Source: an uncultured Granulosicoccaceae bacterium
Lineage (GTDB): Bacteria; Pseudomonadota; Gammaproteobacteria; Granulosicoccales; Granulosicoccaceae
Assembly: GCA_937998875.1 (NCBI GenBank)
Contig: CALLBO010000072.1
Location: forward strand, 1-64,000
Length of the DNA stretch: 64,000 nucleotides
Reading direction: 5' to 3'
In this document: positions 38,176-48,050 of the stretch, in pieces
How the letters are laid out: every line of letters begins with the position of its first letter
How positions within the stretch are numbered: the first letter of the stretch is position 1
Position numbers and translations under genes: made by a program
The notes under the pieces: generated by a model
Databases searched by the model: none
The model's input: the letters and a program-made list of their open reading frames with translations, nothing else
What the model was told of the DNA's origin: nothing

Positions 38176-38679
38176 ATGTATTGTCCAGTACAGCAAAAAG
38201 CCAGAACCACAGGTCGCTTCAGTAACCTGATGGAGCTGTACGAGCAGAACTACGTGTTGCTTCGTTTGCTGATTCCCGATCTTAAAGCTGCTGAGCTGCA
38301 GACCCGGGTTTCGAAAGTCGACGGCTGTTTGCCGGTCTACATGCAGCTCACCGAGAAGACGCCTTACACCAGCACACTTCGTTTAACCTACCGCTTTATA
38401 GAAAAGGACGGTGAAACTATCCGGTCGCAGGCTGAACCCAATCTGTTGTTGCGTGTCTATCACGATGCCCGATCGGCCGAAGTCATCAGCGGACATATCC
38501 ACGGTCAACAGCACGTCAAGCGCCAAACCCGCGGGCTGGACAATTCGTGGCAGCTGAATCGTTTCCTGTACAAGTGGTTGCGATACTTGCGTTACCGGGG
38601 TCATCAGCTGGCTGATGCACCGGCACAAACTGAATATTCCAGCGCATTATCCCCCAAATCCCCCGACTACCTGCCGTAG
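38176..38679 (+). CDS. DUF1249 (YqiB-like) protein
   Basis: A 167-residue protein. The family core is seen in LYEQNYVLLRLLIPDL, YTSTLRLTYRF and LLLRVYHDARSAEVI, with QLNRFLYKWLRYLRYRGHQL near the end. The function of the family is unknown. The start is uncertain: ATG at 38176 gives the usual short leader, ATG at 38230 would begin directly at the core, and an ATG at 38086 would extend it further. No clear ribosome site was seen. Confidence 0.85.
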   Translation: MYCPVQQKARTTGRFSNLMELYEQNYVLLRLLIPDLKAAELQTRVSKVDGCLPVYMQLTEKTPYTSTLRLTYRFIEKDGETIRSQAEPNLLLRVYHDARSAEVISGHIHGQQHVKRQTRGLDNSWQLNRFLYKWLRYLRYRGHQLADAPAQTEYSSALSPKSPDYLP

Positions 38680-38928
38680 CACTGTCGTCGTTGCGGCACC
38701 TGCGATAAATTGATCCGTATAGCGGAACTTTGTCGGCTGAGAGGTATCGTATGGGACGTAATCGCTGCCTCTGTTACTATTGGGGTAGATTCATTTGCAA
38801 CAGTTAAGCGGGCCGGTAACCCGCCAACTTTCTCAGTATTTCTTTTCTCCTGGATATTTTTATCCTGGTAAGTGATCCGGGTTCACGTTCTGCGGCGTCT
38901 TGTTGAAAAAGAAATTAACGGGACCACT

Positions 38929-39558
38929 ATGCTGGATAGACATGTTGTGCCAATCATCAAACCATCGCTCAGAGAGTGTGCTGTGGTTCTGCGACAAAAG
39001 GGCGTTACCGCTGACCAGGTAAGCACTGTTGGGTTTGGTATTGGTATTGTCGCTGTGGTAATGGTTGCCAGCGGCTACTTCGAAATTGCTCTGGTTCTGT
39101 TGCTGCTTAACCGTCTTGCAGATGGTATAGACGGAGAAATTGCCAGACTGCAGGAACCCACGGACGCTGGTGGTTTTCTCGATATTACGCTCGACTTTAT
39201 GTTCTATGCTGTATTCCCGTTGGGTTTTGCGTTGGTAAACGTGCAAGAAAACGCGCTGCCAGCTGCGGTTCTGATTGCAAGCTTTGTAGGTACGGGAGCG
39301 AGTTTTCTGGCTTTCGCATCAATGGCCGAGAAGCATGCCATTCAGCACCCTGACTTTGGTTACAAGGGTTTTTACTACCTTAATGGGCTTGCTGAAGGTA
39401 CAGAGACAGTCATCTGCTTTGTACTGATGTGTCTGTTGCCCCAATACTTTGCAGTGATCGCCTATGTGTTTGCATTTATTTGTGCAATCACTGCAGTCAA
39501 TCGAGTGGTATTCGGGTATCGAACGCTTAAGCGTGCACCTAACCAGCTACGTAGTTAG
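38929..39558 (+). CDS. CDP-alcohol phosphatidyltransferase family protein
   Basis: A 209-residue membrane enzyme with about five helices. The catalytic motif is RLADGIDGEIARLQEPTDAGG, continuing FLDITLD, which supplies the metal-binding aspartates of the family. The TDAGGFLD form resembles the E. coli YnbA subgroup rather than PgsA or PssA. The substrate alcohol is unknown. The ATG at 38929 is preferred to a GTG at 38872. Confidence 0.85.
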   Translation: MLDRHVVPIIKPSLRECAVVLRQKGVTADQVSTVGFGIGIVAVVMVASGYFEIALVLLLLNRLADGIDGEIARLQEPTDAGGFLDITLDFMFYAVFPLGFALVNVQENALPAAVLIASFVGTGASFLAFASMAEKHAIQHPDFGYKGFYYLNGLAEGTETVICFVLMCLLPQYFAVIAYVFAFICAITAVNRVVFGYRTLKRAPNQLRS

Positions 39559-39563
39559 TGATT

Positions 39564-40145
39564 TTATAGCCCGCAATAGCCTTTGTTTTGAGTTCTGAAT
39601 ACGTTAAGCCGCACGATAGCGTCATCCATCTGCTGTGCCGTCAAGGCGTTTGCGAACTGGCTTTCAAGCAGGATTAGTTTCTGACGGAATTGATAGCACT
39701 CTTTTGAAAGTTGAGTACCTTGCTGATTCAGTTGCAATGAATCGGCTTTCGGTTCCGGTGTGGCGGCGCTGAGCTCGGGCTTCAAATTTGGATTTGGATC
39801 ATCAGCGTAGATCACAGGTTTCCACTTGGCACGCGGAGCTGACGGTGCTGCAGTTGCGTTTCCAACAGGTGCAGGTGTCATGACTAAATTGTCTGATGCA
39901 ACTGCATTGGGCGGTGCGCTCGCGTTCTGCATCGGTTGGTTGGCGGTCTCCGTAATCGGCTGGCCACTAAGCGGTTTCAGGTCCGGGCCGACAATCTCGT
40001 AAGACACACCGTCAGGTGGTGGGTCAGGTGAATAGGTTGGTGTACCATCCTTTGTGGTCCACGAGTACAGCGGGCTTGCCGCAGCTGCTGTGCTACTTAA
40101 AATCAGGATCACTAACATCGAAGGTAACTTGAGCGATTTCATCAT
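39564..40145 (-). CDS. secreted DUF4124 domain protein
   Basis: A 193-residue protein with a signal peptide (MMKSLKLPSMLVILILSSTAAAA). A short DUF4124 motif follows: PLYSWTTKDGTPTYSPDPPP. The middle is rich in Pro, Ala and Asn; the C-terminal 50 residues form a predicted helix pair with two cysteines (KECYQF, KGYCGL). A periplasmic location is expected. DUF4124 proteins are widespread in gammaproteobacteria but of unknown function. Confidence 0.8.
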   Translation of the reverse strand: MMKSLKLPSMLVILILSSTAAAASPLYSWTTKDGTPTYSPDPPPDGVSYEIVGPDLKPLSGQPITETANQPMQNASAPPNAVASDNLVMTPAPVGNATAAPSAPRAKWKPVIYADDPNPNLKPELSAATPEPKADSLQLNQQGTQLSKECYQFRQKLILLESQFANALTAQQMDDAIVRLNVFRTQNKGYCGL

Positions 40146-40235
40146 GCATGCCTCTCAAAGATCGGCTTATGTAAGCATTGACCGTGCCTTTATTCGGCAA
40201 CACTCTGTTTTGACCGTTTATCAGGGCTCTCGGTA

Positions 40236-40643
40236 ATGGCGATTGTCTGGGTTGCTTTGGGGGGAGCCTGTGGTGCCGTGTTGCGGTACTTAACCGTCAA
40301 GCTTTTGTCTGGACCTGTTTCATCAGCACCTGCCCTGGCTGGCGCGGGCGTTGTTTTCCCGCTGGGTACGTTAACCGTCAATGTGGTGGGTTCGTTGCTG
40401 ATCGGGTTGCTTGCCGGCAGCGTCTTTCTCGATCCTAAATTAGCCCTTGGGCCACGGCTCTTTTTTCAAACGGGTTTGCTCGGTGCGTTTACAACTTTCT
40501 CGGCCTTTTCACTCGAGACACTGCAGCTTTGGCATGCAGGCCAGCTAAAATCAGCCGCGGTTAACATAGTGCTTAATGTCACGCTTTGTCTGGCAGCAGT
40601 ATTCGCGGGAATGACCCTTGGTGCTGCGTTATCGCGGGCTTGA
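40236..40643 (+). CDS. crcB: fluoride exporter CrcB (Fluc)
   Basis: A 135-residue membrane protein with four helices that exports fluoride as an antiparallel dimer. Diagnostic motifs are GGACGAVLRYL, PLGTLTVNVVGSLLIG and GAFTTFSAFSLE (fluoride-lining Phe and Thr). No fluoride riboswitch could be recognised in the 90 bases upstream. serS follows on the same strand. Confidence 0.96.
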   Translation: MAIVWVALGGACGAVLRYLTVKLLSGPVSSAPALAGAGVVFPLGTLTVNVVGSLLIGLLAGSVFLDPKLALGPRLFFQTGLLGAFTTFSAFSLETLQLWHAGQLKSAAVNIVLNVTLCLAAVFAGMTLGAALSRA

Positions 40644-40798
40644 GATCTCGGACCGGGGATTGTCGCGTCGCGCAGTTACACGGTTTTGGCCCTGACAGAC
40701 AGCCATTTGAAACACGATGTTTGCAGTAATAATTGTCTGTGGCTTTAACCGCAAGTTGCTATACTCCTGAGCTTCAGAAATCAGCAAATACCTCCTTC

Positions 40799-42070
40799 AT
40801 GCTTGATGCAAAACTGTTTCGTACAGACCTTGATCTTCTTGCCCGGGAATTGGGTCGACGTGGCTATGAACTCGATACTGAAGCGGTGCAGGGGCTCGAA
40901 GCTCGTCGTCGCGACCTGCAGATAAAAACGCAGGAATTACAGAACGAGCGCAACACACGTTCAAAAGCAATTGGTGCTGCCAAAGCCAAAGGCGATGACA
41001 TAGAGCCGCTGCTCGCAGAAGTTAATGATCTTGGGGAAGAGTTAAAACGCTGCGAACAGGATCTGGCAGAGCTACAAGGTAACCTGCGCGATATCTCACT
41101 GGCTGTTCCTAATTTGCTGCATGAGTCTGTGCCTGAAGGTAAGGACGAAGCGCAGAACATAGAGATAAGAAAGTGGGGCACCCCGCGTGACTTTGAGTTT
41201 GATGTACTTGACCATGTTGATCTAACCGCCGAGAACGGTCTTGATTCAACAGCGGGTTCTTTGTTAACCGGTTCGCGCTTCGTGGTTATGCATAATGAAA
41301 TCGCAAAGCTGCACCGGTGTCTCGCGCAGTATATGCTGAACCTGCATACAACAGAGCATGGTTACACCGAAATGAATGTACCGTTTATTGTTAACGCAGA
41401 TTCATTGCTTGGTACTTCTCAGCTGCCCAAATTCGGTGAAGATCTTTTTGCACTTGAAGGCGACAGTAACTATTACTTAATTCCAACTTCTGAAGTACCG
41501 CTGACCAATCTCGTCAGAGACAAAATCCTTGAGATGTCTGAGCTGCCAATCAGTATGACTGCCCACACACCTTGCTTTCGATCAGAAGCGGGTTCATACG
41601 GCAAAGATACGCGCGGCATGATTCGTCAGCATCAGTTCGAGAAAGTCGAGCTTGTACACATTGTGCATCCTGAAGAGTCATGGAATACGTTGGAGAAACT
41701 GGTTGGGCACGCAGAGCAGGTTTTGCAGAATCTTGAACTGCCGTATCGGGTGGTGACGCTTTGTTCTGGTGATACGGGTTTTGCTGCAAGTAAGACTTAC
41801 GACATCGAAGTCTGGCTGCCGGGGCAGGATGCCTACCGGGAGATTTCTTCCTGTAGTAACTGTACCGATTTTCAAGCGCGGCGTATGAAGACGCGCTTTC
41901 GAAATGATGAAGGCAGTACCGAGTTGGTGCATACCCTTAACGGATCCGGATTGGCAGTCGGCCGGACGCTTGTTGCTGTGTTGGAGAATTATCAGCAGGC
42001 GGACGGAAGTATTGCGGTTCCTGAGGCCCTGCGGGGGTTGATGGGTGTGGATTTTATTCTTAAGTCTTGA
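40799..42070 (+). CDS. serS: seryl-tRNA synthetase
   Basis: A 423-residue class II synthetase. [22 protein letters not shown] begins the long antiparallel coiled-coil arm (residues about 30-100) that reads the tRNA variable arm. Class II motifs are [27 protein letters not shown] and [16 protein letters not shown]. An upstream ATG at 40733 in frame lacks family support. CrcB-SerS adjacency is common in gammaproteobacteria. Confidence 0.97.
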   Translation: MLDAKLFRTDLDLLARELGRRGYELDTEAVQGLEARRRDLQIKTQELQNERNTRSKAIGAAKAKGDDIEPLLAEVNDLGEELKRCEQDLAELQGNLRDISLAVPNLLHESVPEGKDEAQNIEIRKWGTPRDFEFDVLDHVDLTAENGLDSTAGSLLTGSRFVVMHNEIAKLHRCLAQYMLNLHTTEHGYTEMNVPFIVNADSLLGTSQLPKFGEDLFALEGDSNYYLIPTSEVPLTNLVRDKILEMSELPISMTAHTPCFRSEAGSYGKDTRGMIRQHQFEKVELVHIVHPEESWNTLEKLVGHAEQVLQNLELPYRVVTLCSGDTGFAASKTYDIEVWLPGQDAYREISSCSNCTDFQARRMKTRFRNDEGSTELVHTLNGSGLAVGRTLVAVLENYQQADGSIAVPEALRGLMGVDFILKS

Positions 42071-42123
42071 GGCTGGCGCTTGTTATCAGGAATGCCCTCC
42101 AAAAGAGAGGTTTTGTTGCACCG

Positions 42124-43941
42124 TCACCTGTACTTTCTCAGTTGTGGGAAAATCAAAAACACAATGCCCGTAAGCAGCAACAGCGGTAAGGTTGGGTCGA
42201 GATAGCCGACACTGGTGCCAGGTGATATCGAACACCCTGTACTCGAATTTATTAGATCTACTGGCGAAGATACTTCGGCAGACGCCACATCGCCCTCTTC
42301 AATGTTGACAACTCGAACACTGTCGCTGTCCAGGTGATTCGCAATCCCGTCCCCATCTGAATCAACTGCCGGAGTCGGCAAAAATGCTATAGCGTCATCA
42401 GCGCCATCACCATTAGCGTCGGTGAAGTTTTTAATCCTCCCGTCGGCATTGACGACCAACCCACTTGTCTCCACGAGATCTGGCAATCCATCATCATCGG
42501 AGTCCGAATCAATGAAGTCAAATACGCCATCCCCATCTGTATCTACAGGCTGATAATTCTCTATTCCTGATGCAGAAATCGACTCTACTAATTTCGCAAT
42601 TCCATCGCCACGAAATTTGTTAGTACTATCGATCCTACCGTTATTGTCTACATCTATTTCGGTCAGAATTTCTCGTGGTATCTGTGCTTCAACAAGATCG
42701 TATATTCCGTCGTTGTCCGAATCTAAATCGTGCATATCGAATATACCGTCGAAGTCGGAGTCGGCAACGGGTGACTGCGCTTCCACAAAGTCTGGAATCC
42801 CATCATTGTCACTGTCTTGATCGAGAAAATCCAGCACACCATCCTTGTCGGTATCCGTAGAGCCTTCAATTGCATCATGCACTCCATCTCTATCTGAATC
42901 ATCATCCGTTGTAACCCCAATTCCAGACCACTTTCTATATTCTATGTCGCCGTTGAAATATACATCGATAAAGCTATCGTTGTTTGTATCCACACCAGTC
43001 AGTATCGAAGCTTCTATAGCGTCGCCGATACCATCATCGTCAGCATCTAAATCTACAAAATCAGGGAATCCATCCGAATCGAAATCACCATCGAAATTAG
43101 CAGCGTCATGGCCTAGTTCGAAATAATCCGGGATGCCATCGTTATCCGAATCTAAGTCGTACATGTTCGCAACACCGTCTCCATCGCTATCTGCAGATCC
43201 TAAAGCTTCCCAAGCATCGTCGACCCCATCCTTATCATTGTCTTCACCCGACCCGTCGTTTTCTTCTGCCAAGTCAACGTCGAAGGTATTGTCTATTCCA
43301 TCGCCGTCAAGGTCACCACGAGTTATGAGTGACTCCATATCGTCGGACAAGCCATCGTTATCGCTATCATGGTCTCGATAATTTGGTATTCCGTCACCAT
43401 CCCAGTCTGCTGTACCTTCAATGGTATCTGGCACTCCGTCATCGTCAGAGTCCGCGTCGTGTAGGTCACGGATTCCGTCTCTGTCCGTGTCAATTGGAAC
43501 CTGCTGGCCAAACCAATCCTCTACACCATCTCCATTAGAATCGCCTACGCCTCGATACAGTCCAAATCTTATCTTCATTTCCCACTGGGCAGCGGCATGG
43601 TCAGGATCAAAAAAATCGTCGATCCCGTCCTTGTCTGTATCAAGGCCGCTAACCTGCGCCTCAATGGAATCATCGATCCCGTCATTGTCACTGTCAGTGT
43701 CGAGATAGTTGGGAACTCCATCGCCATCCGAGTCTCCACGCTCAAGTGTATCGGGCACTCTATCTCCATCGCTATCTCTGTCCAGATAGTTGGGAATGCC
43801 ATCTTTGTCAGCATCTGCATCTCCCTCTACGGTATCGGGTATGCCATCACGATCTGAATCGAGGGGAAGCGCGTAGATGGTGGTAAAGCAAAAGAAAGCG
43901 CAAATGAGTGTTGCTGCGAAAGCACGAGCGTTTTTGTACAT
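42124..43941 (-). CDS. secreted thrombospondin type 3 repeat protein with C-terminal sorting-type tail
   Basis: A 605-residue protein from the chosen ATG. A signal peptide (MYKNARAFAATLICAFFCFTTIYA) is followed by over 20 Asp-rich calcium-binding repeats of the DSDGDGIPDxxE type up to about residue 550. The end is a tripartite segment: GCSIS, then YLDPTLPLLLLTGIVFLIF, then basic QLRKYR. This resembles C-terminal processing signals such as JDVT- or GlyGly-CTERM. A surface, calcium-stabilised protein anchored or cleaved by an intramembrane protease is inferred. A longer start at 43995 would put 18 residues before the signal peptide. Many frames across the gene on both strands are shadows of the repeat. 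Confidence 0.8.
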   Translation of the reverse strand: MYKNARAFAATLICAFFCFTTIYALPLDSDRDGIPDTVEGDADADKDGIPNYLDRDSDGDRVPDTLERGDSDGDGVPNYLDTDSDNDGIDDSIEAQVSGLDTDKDGIDDFFDPDHAAAQWEMKIRFGLYRGVGDSNGDGVEDWFGQQVPIDTDRDGIRDLHDADSDDDGVPDTIEGTADWDGDGIPNYRDHDSDNDGLSDDMESLITRGDLDGDGIDNTFDVDLAEENDGSGEDNDKDGVDDAWEALGSADSDGDGVANMYDLDSDNDGIPDYFELGHDAANFDGDFDSDGFPDFVDLDADDDGIGDAIEASILTGVDTNNDSFIDVYFNGDIEYRKWSGIGVTTDDDSDRDGVHDAIEGSTDTDKDGVLDFLDQDSDNDGIPDFVEAQSPVADSDFDGIFDMHDLDSDNDGIYDLVEAQIPREILTEIDVDNNGRIDSTNKFRGDGIAKLVESISASGIENYQPVDTDGDGVFDFIDSDSDDDGLPDLVETSGLVVNADGRIKNFTDANGDGADDAIAFLPTPAVDSDGDGIANHLDSDSVRVVNIEEGDVASAEVSSPVDLINSSTGCSISPGTSVGYLDPTLPLLLLTGIVFLIFPQLRKYR

Positions 43942-44174
43942 CCGATGAAAGCCCGGAATATCTGGGGGATTTCGAATAATCAGATAATGTGCCATTCAAA
44001 TTTCTGTGGTGATATGTGAGCTCTATTGATCATCTCTGAGTTTGAATGAGCAACTCACGGTGAAGCGAAGGCCTTTGGGTCGGGTGCTGACGGTCAAAAA
44101 ATAAATAGATCGAATAGATTCGAGATTTTTACCGAGGGTTCACCTGTTAGGAGAATGGAGCGGAATAGCAAAAT

Positions 44175-44810
44175 CTAAGACTTGTCCGTCAGGAGCCTAA
44201 GTCCCATAAGACAAAAGAAGGTTCCCAGAGTTGCCTCAATAAAACGCCTTGCGCGGGCATACAAGGCAACCATCGGTTTAGTTGAAAATGCCAGTGCGTA
44301 AATGAGATGCCCGCCCACAGATAGCAATGTTGCACCAACTACGATGCTGCCACCTACCCATAGTGGTGTGCTCTCATGCACACCAATAGATACTATTGCT
44401 AAGGTCGCCAGAGCCGCTTTTGGGTTGGTCATCTGTACGGTGAGTCCTCTTCTGAAATAGGCTGCATTGGTTTTTAGTCGAATGGCAGTTGCACTCAGAT
44501 CTTTTTGTGTAGCGGCTGAGCGCAATACTTTGACTCCGAGCCAAAGAAGGTATGTACCACCTAGAATCTTTAAGGTAATCATGATGACTGCGTACTTTGA
44601 AATTACCGCAGTAAATCCAAGTACTGCCAGCGTTACCCATAAGAAGGTCCCGAACCCAACACCCAGGGCCAGTGAAACCGCTTGCTTCCGCCCGACGCCC
44701 ATTGAGGTGCCTATCACTGCCAGAATGTTTGGTCCAGGACTCAAAAGTGCCAGCATAACTGCTGATAAAGACAGTAGAACGCCGGGTAGAAATTGATTTA
44801 CTTCAGTCAT
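44175..44810 (-). CDS. LysE/RhtB-family amino-acid exporter
   Basis: A 211-residue membrane protein with about six helices. The family signature is MLALLSPGPNILAVIGTSMGVGRKQ near the start; KILGGTYLLWLGVKVLRS and MTNPKAALATLA follow. It probably exports an amino acid or analogue; the substrate cannot be read. The start at 44810 (MTEVNQFLPG) is preferred over an ATG 13 codons upstream. Confidence 0.9.
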   Translation of the reverse strand: MTEVNQFLPGVLLSLSAVMLALLSPGPNILAVIGTSMGVGRKQAVSLALGVGFGTFLWVTLAVLGFTAVISKYAVIMITLKILGGTYLLWLGVKVLRSAATQKDLSATAIRLKTNAAYFRRGLTVQMTNPKAALATLAIVSIGVHESTPLWVGGSIVVGATLLSVGGHLIYALAFSTKPMVALYARARRFIEATLGTFFCLMGLRLLTDKS

Positions 44811-44932
44811 GAGTATCTCTTGTTGGAACTTACTTAGTCTGAGGGTCACCGTGCTTGATCATTGGCTGGATCAGGAGATGTTGCATCTGACAACCATGCG
44901 CTCTTCTGCGTTACGTCGGGATGATGCAGAAC

Positions 44933-45793
44933 TTACACAGAATCATTGAACCATGACTCAAGTTCTTCGTAATCCATAGCGTTTTTAACAAAGTTAAAGG
45001 TGCCCGATTCTGCAACTTCGGTGATAGCCGCTATGGTAGTTCCGTAGATTAGCTGAGCCATAGCGGATCCTAAACTAATCCGGCGTACGCCTATGTCCTG
45101 TAGTTCGGATAAACCAAAAGGAAGGTCGGGTGTTGACATCACGACGTTATAGGGTTTTTCCAATACTTGAACCACTTTCTTGATATCAGCCAGATCGTTT
45201 ATTCCCGGTGCGAACAGAACATCTGCACCAACCGCTTCAAATGCCTGTAGCCGTTCTATGACTGCGTTAAGTTCCGGTTCATTCCAGAGAAATTTCTCAC
45301 AGCGTGCGGTCAATACAAAATCGCGTGAAAGTGAATTTCTTGCCTCGTGGGCAGCCTGGATTCTTTCTATTGCGAGTGTTCTGTCGAAGATAGGCTTTGC
45401 CGGATTGCCAGTGTAGTCCTCGATTGAACAACCAGCGACTCCGGTTGCCGCAACGGCAATGATCATATCTGCAACTTCTTCCGGTGAATCGCCGTAACCT
45501 TTCTCAAGATCTGCCGAAACCGGTAAGCTGGTTGCTGCAACGATGTTGCTACAGTGACGCAGTGCCTCGGCCTTTGAAACGTACCCGTCTCGCTTGCCCA
45601 ATGAATAGGCCATACCTCCACTGGTGGTGGCCAGTGCTTTAAATCCGCAGCGCGAGAAGATCTTTGCACTCCCAGCGTCCCACGGATTTGGCATTACAAA
45701 AAGATCCTGGGACTCGTGGAGTTTTCGAAAAATGCTTCCGATATTGTCGTTGATCGTTCTGTTGTCAGTGACATAGGCTTCGCTACTGGTCAT
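44933..45793 (-). CDS. isocitrate lyase/PEP-mutase superfamily enzyme
   Basis: A 286-residue barrel enzyme. Family motifs are MPNPWDAGSAKIFSRCGFKALATTS, LPVSADLEKGYGD (metal-binding Asp) and GVAGCSIEDYTG. Such proteins include oxaloacetate decarboxylases, 2-methylisocitrate lyase relatives and many uncharacterised members. It lacks the canonical KKCGH loop of isocitrate lyase. Its ATG overlaps the stop of the frameshifted gene upstream (ATGA). The reaction is unknown. Confidence 0.85.
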   Translation of the reverse strand: MTSSEAYVTDNRTINDNIGSIFRKLHESQDLFVMPNPWDAGSAKIFSRCGFKALATTSGGMAYSLGKRDGYVSKAEALRHCSNIVAATSLPVSADLEKGYGDSPEEVADMIIAVAATGVAGCSIEDYTGNPAKPIFDRTLAIERIQAAHEARNSLSRDFVLTARCEKFLWNEPELNAVIERLQAFEAVGADVLFAPGINDLADIKKVVQVLEKPYNVVMSTPDLPFGLSELQDIGVRRISLGSAMAQLIYGTTIAAITEVAESGTFNFVKNAMDYEELESWFNDSV

Positions 45794-46256
45794 AGTAATT
45801 TTCCTGTTGCAGTACCGTGAATCGCATCTGCGTCAGGGCGATTCCAGTAGCGATTTGGATTGTTTTTATCGCCAATCAATTTTGATCGGCTGCCCCAAAC
45901 AGACTGGACGCGAATAGTTGGTTCTTCGTTAACGTGGGACTTGAAAACGGTTTCAAACAATTTGCGCAGTAGTGCTTCATCCTGCGGTATCGACACGATA
46001 ATCTGTGACGCAGAGGTTTGCTGAATGGTACCTTCATCACCAGCGTGTGAGCCTTCAAGGCATCGAAACCGTTGTTTTCCACTTCTGCGTGTGAAACTAC
46101 AACAATCGTACGGGCTTGTGTCAGCGGTATGTGCTTTTCGAGGGCGTCCAGTACACTGGCAACCCCGGCGTCGGGTGTGTCTATGGTGATCATCCATTCT
46201 GGTTCCAGAACTGCTGAGCCTGCGTCCAGATCGTCTAATATTTTATTTACTGACAT
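45790..46256 (-). pseudogene. NIF3/CutA-like small protein, frameshifted
   Basis: One gene split across two frames. From ATG at 46256 the frame reads MSVNKILDDLDAGSAV and EPEWMITIDTPDAGVASVLDALEKHIPLTQ. The next frame then continues PYDCCSFTRRSGKQRFRCLEGSH, GDEGTIQQTS and VNEEPTIRVQSVWGSR to a stop at 45790. The YDxC...RFRxLEGS pattern resembles the small ferredoxin-like domain of NIF3/YqfO proteins. The shift lies within about 46112-46118 (one base missing in GGGCTTG on the plus strand). It may be a sequencing error, a recent mutation or, less likely, recoding. Overlap with the downstream ATG suggests a working ancestor in this operon. Confidence 0.65.
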
Positions 46257-46289
46257 GGTTTCTCCCTGTGGGTTTTGTTGCGGTTGTTA

Positions 46290-47210
46290 TTAGCTTTGTT
46301 GCCTTGGAGCTGTTGCCAGATAAACAGCAACTGCAATAAAGACAATACTTCCTCCAAACATTGTTATGAAACCAGGTGTTTCGTTAAATAGTATCCACAC
46401 CAAGACAGGTGCCAATGGAGCATCCAGTGCGGTTATCAATGCGGTTTCAATGGCCGGTAGATATTTTGCGCCAATAGTAAACAGCACGAGGCCAAGCGCT
46501 GAATTAACCACTCCGAAAAGAAAAAGCATGATCCATTGCTCTGGCTCCACGCTGAGTGGACTGCTGAAGGGCAGGGCCAAGGCTGCGCTCAGCAGTGCAG
46601 ATAAACAAGCGGCAGGAAGTATCGGAATGTCTGGATTGCTGCGGCTTATAATCATCATCGCTGCAAGAGAGATTGTCATACCCAGAGCTAGCAAGTTACC
46701 AGTCCAGTGACCTTCACCGGAAAGGCCCATCATGATGCACACACCGAGAATCGAAAACAGACTTGCAATCAGGGAATGTTTTGTGGGTTTCTCTCTTAGC
46801 ACAAGCCACGCAATGAATGCTGTGACTAAAGGCACTGTGGCGTACAGTATTGAAACATGGGCCACCGTGGTGTGATTGAGCGCGGTAATAAACATCACCA
46901 TACCGATGCCCGAAACTACAACAAATAACCAGCCGGCCGGGCTCATGGATGTAAATTGTTTGAGCGTATTGCTACGGTAAGTGATACCGGTTATCAGCGC
47001 GATTGCCATCGCCCCGAACACGCCACGCCAGACCAGGAGCGTCCAGTTGTCCAGTGCGATGGCGCGAGTGAACAGACCGGCGGTGCTCCAGGCGAGGGTG
47101 GCGCTCGTTACCAGCAGTAACCCGATCAGGTAGTCCGGAACCGTCCAGAGCAGTTTTGCTGAAATTTGACTTCCCTGATTTACTCTTGATTTTACATTTC
47201 CCGGGCTCAT
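46290..47210 (-). CDS. EamA/DMT-family transporter
   Basis: A 306-residue protein with about ten membrane helices in two EamA repeats, one starting GLLLVTSATLAWSTAGLFTRAIA and the other LLALGMTISLAAMMIISRSN. Such proteins export metabolites or amino acids. The conserved ETALITALDAPLAPVLVW precedes the last helices. The start at 47210 (MSPGNVKSR) is preferred over one 11 codons upstream. It heads the operon with the NIF3-like and ICL-family genes and is divergent from the WYL regulator, which probably controls it. Confidence 0.9.
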   Translation of the reverse strand: MSPGNVKSRVNQGSQISAKLLWTVPDYLIGLLLVTSATLAWSTAGLFTRAIALDNWTLLVWRGVFGAMAIALITGITYRSNTLKQFTSMSPAGWLFVVVSGIGMVMFITALNHTTVAHVSILYATVPLVTAFIAWLVLREKPTKHSLIASLFSILGVCIMMGLSGEGHWTGNLLALGMTISLAAMMIISRSNPDIPILPAACLSALLSAALALPFSSPLSVEPEQWIMLFLFGVVNSALGLVLFTIGAKYLPAIETALITALDAPLAPVLVWILFNETPGFITMFGGSIVFIAVAVYLATAPRQQS

Positions 47211-47286
47211 GACGTAACTTAACAGGGCTACTGACACGATCATGTCAGCAGTGGTGATACTGTGTGTTCCTAAGTGAGGTGGTCCT

Positions 47287-47973
47287 GTGAATCGCTCAAC
47301 TCGTTTGTTTGAAATTATTCAGCTGCTTCGCAGTTCCAGAAGATCACTGACTGCACAGGAGATTGCAGACACCCTTGAAGTCACTAAACGAACTATTTAT
47401 CGGGATATCGTCACGCTTCAGTCGATGCGAGTTCCAATTGACGGCGAAGCTGGTGTCGGATACATCATGCGGCCGGGTTTCGATTTACCACCGCTGATGT
47501 TTACGGCAGAGGAGGTGGAGGCCATCGCGGTCGGGCTGTCGTTGCTGGGTCGAACCGGAGACCCCGGGCTCGAAAGCGCTGCGCGTAGTGTTGTACGAAA
47601 AATATCCGATGTGTTACCGGAAGAAAATCCCTACGGTTTATTGAGCCAGTCTGTCTTTACCTCGAGTTGGCATGATATCCCTGTATCGGATATTGATCCG
47701 GCATTGTTGCGGCAGGCTATCCGGGATGAAAGAAAGTTAGAGATTCAGTATGCTGATCAGAATGGGGTAGTCAGTGCTCGAACAATACTGCCTTTAGCCA
47801 TGGTGTATTACGTGGATGCGCTGGTGTTAGCAGCCTGGTGCGAGCTGAGGACAGCCTACAGGCACTTTCGAGTAGATCGGATGAAGCAATGTGATATGAC
47901 TGAACAGTGCTTTAAAGAATCCGGAGCCACGCTTCGAGAGAGCTGGCACGCTGAGAATCAGTTGGTTCAATAG
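47287..47973 (+). CDS. WYL-domain transcriptional regulator (YafY family)
   Basis: A 228-residue regulator. The N-terminal DeoR-type helix-turn-helix has RSLTAQEIADTLEVTKRTIYRDIVTLQ. The WYL ligand-sensing domain follows, with AMVYYVDALVLAAWCELRTAYRHFRVDRM near residues 180-205. It starts with GTG and shares a 76-base region with the divergent DMT operon, a usual layout for autoregulated control of that operon. The ligand is unknown. Confidence 0.9.
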   Translation: MNRSTRLFEIIQLLRSSRRSLTAQEIADTLEVTKRTIYRDIVTLQSMRVPIDGEAGVGYIMRPGFDLPPLMFTAEEVEAIAVGLSLLGRTGDPGLESAARSVVRKISDVLPEENPYGLLSQSVFTSSWHDIPVSDIDPALLRQAIRDERKLEIQYADQNGVVSARTILPLAMVYYVDALVLAAWCELRTAYRHFRVDRMKQCDMTEQCFKESGATLRESWHAENQLVQ

Positions 47974-48050
47974 TGTTGTATTGGAAAAGACAAGTTGTAG
48001 AAACCTGGGACAAACATACTGATTGTAGGAGTGCGCGTAGTGATGATGCT

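Noticed and set aside
40146..40235. Fluoride riboswitch before crcB
   Set aside because: The upstream 90 bases lack the conserved riboswitch core and pseudoknot sequence.
42617..43857. Plus-strand and alternate minus frames inside the calcium-repeat gene
   Set aside because: The periodic Asp-rich repeat opens all frames. They have low-complexity products and no independent start signals.
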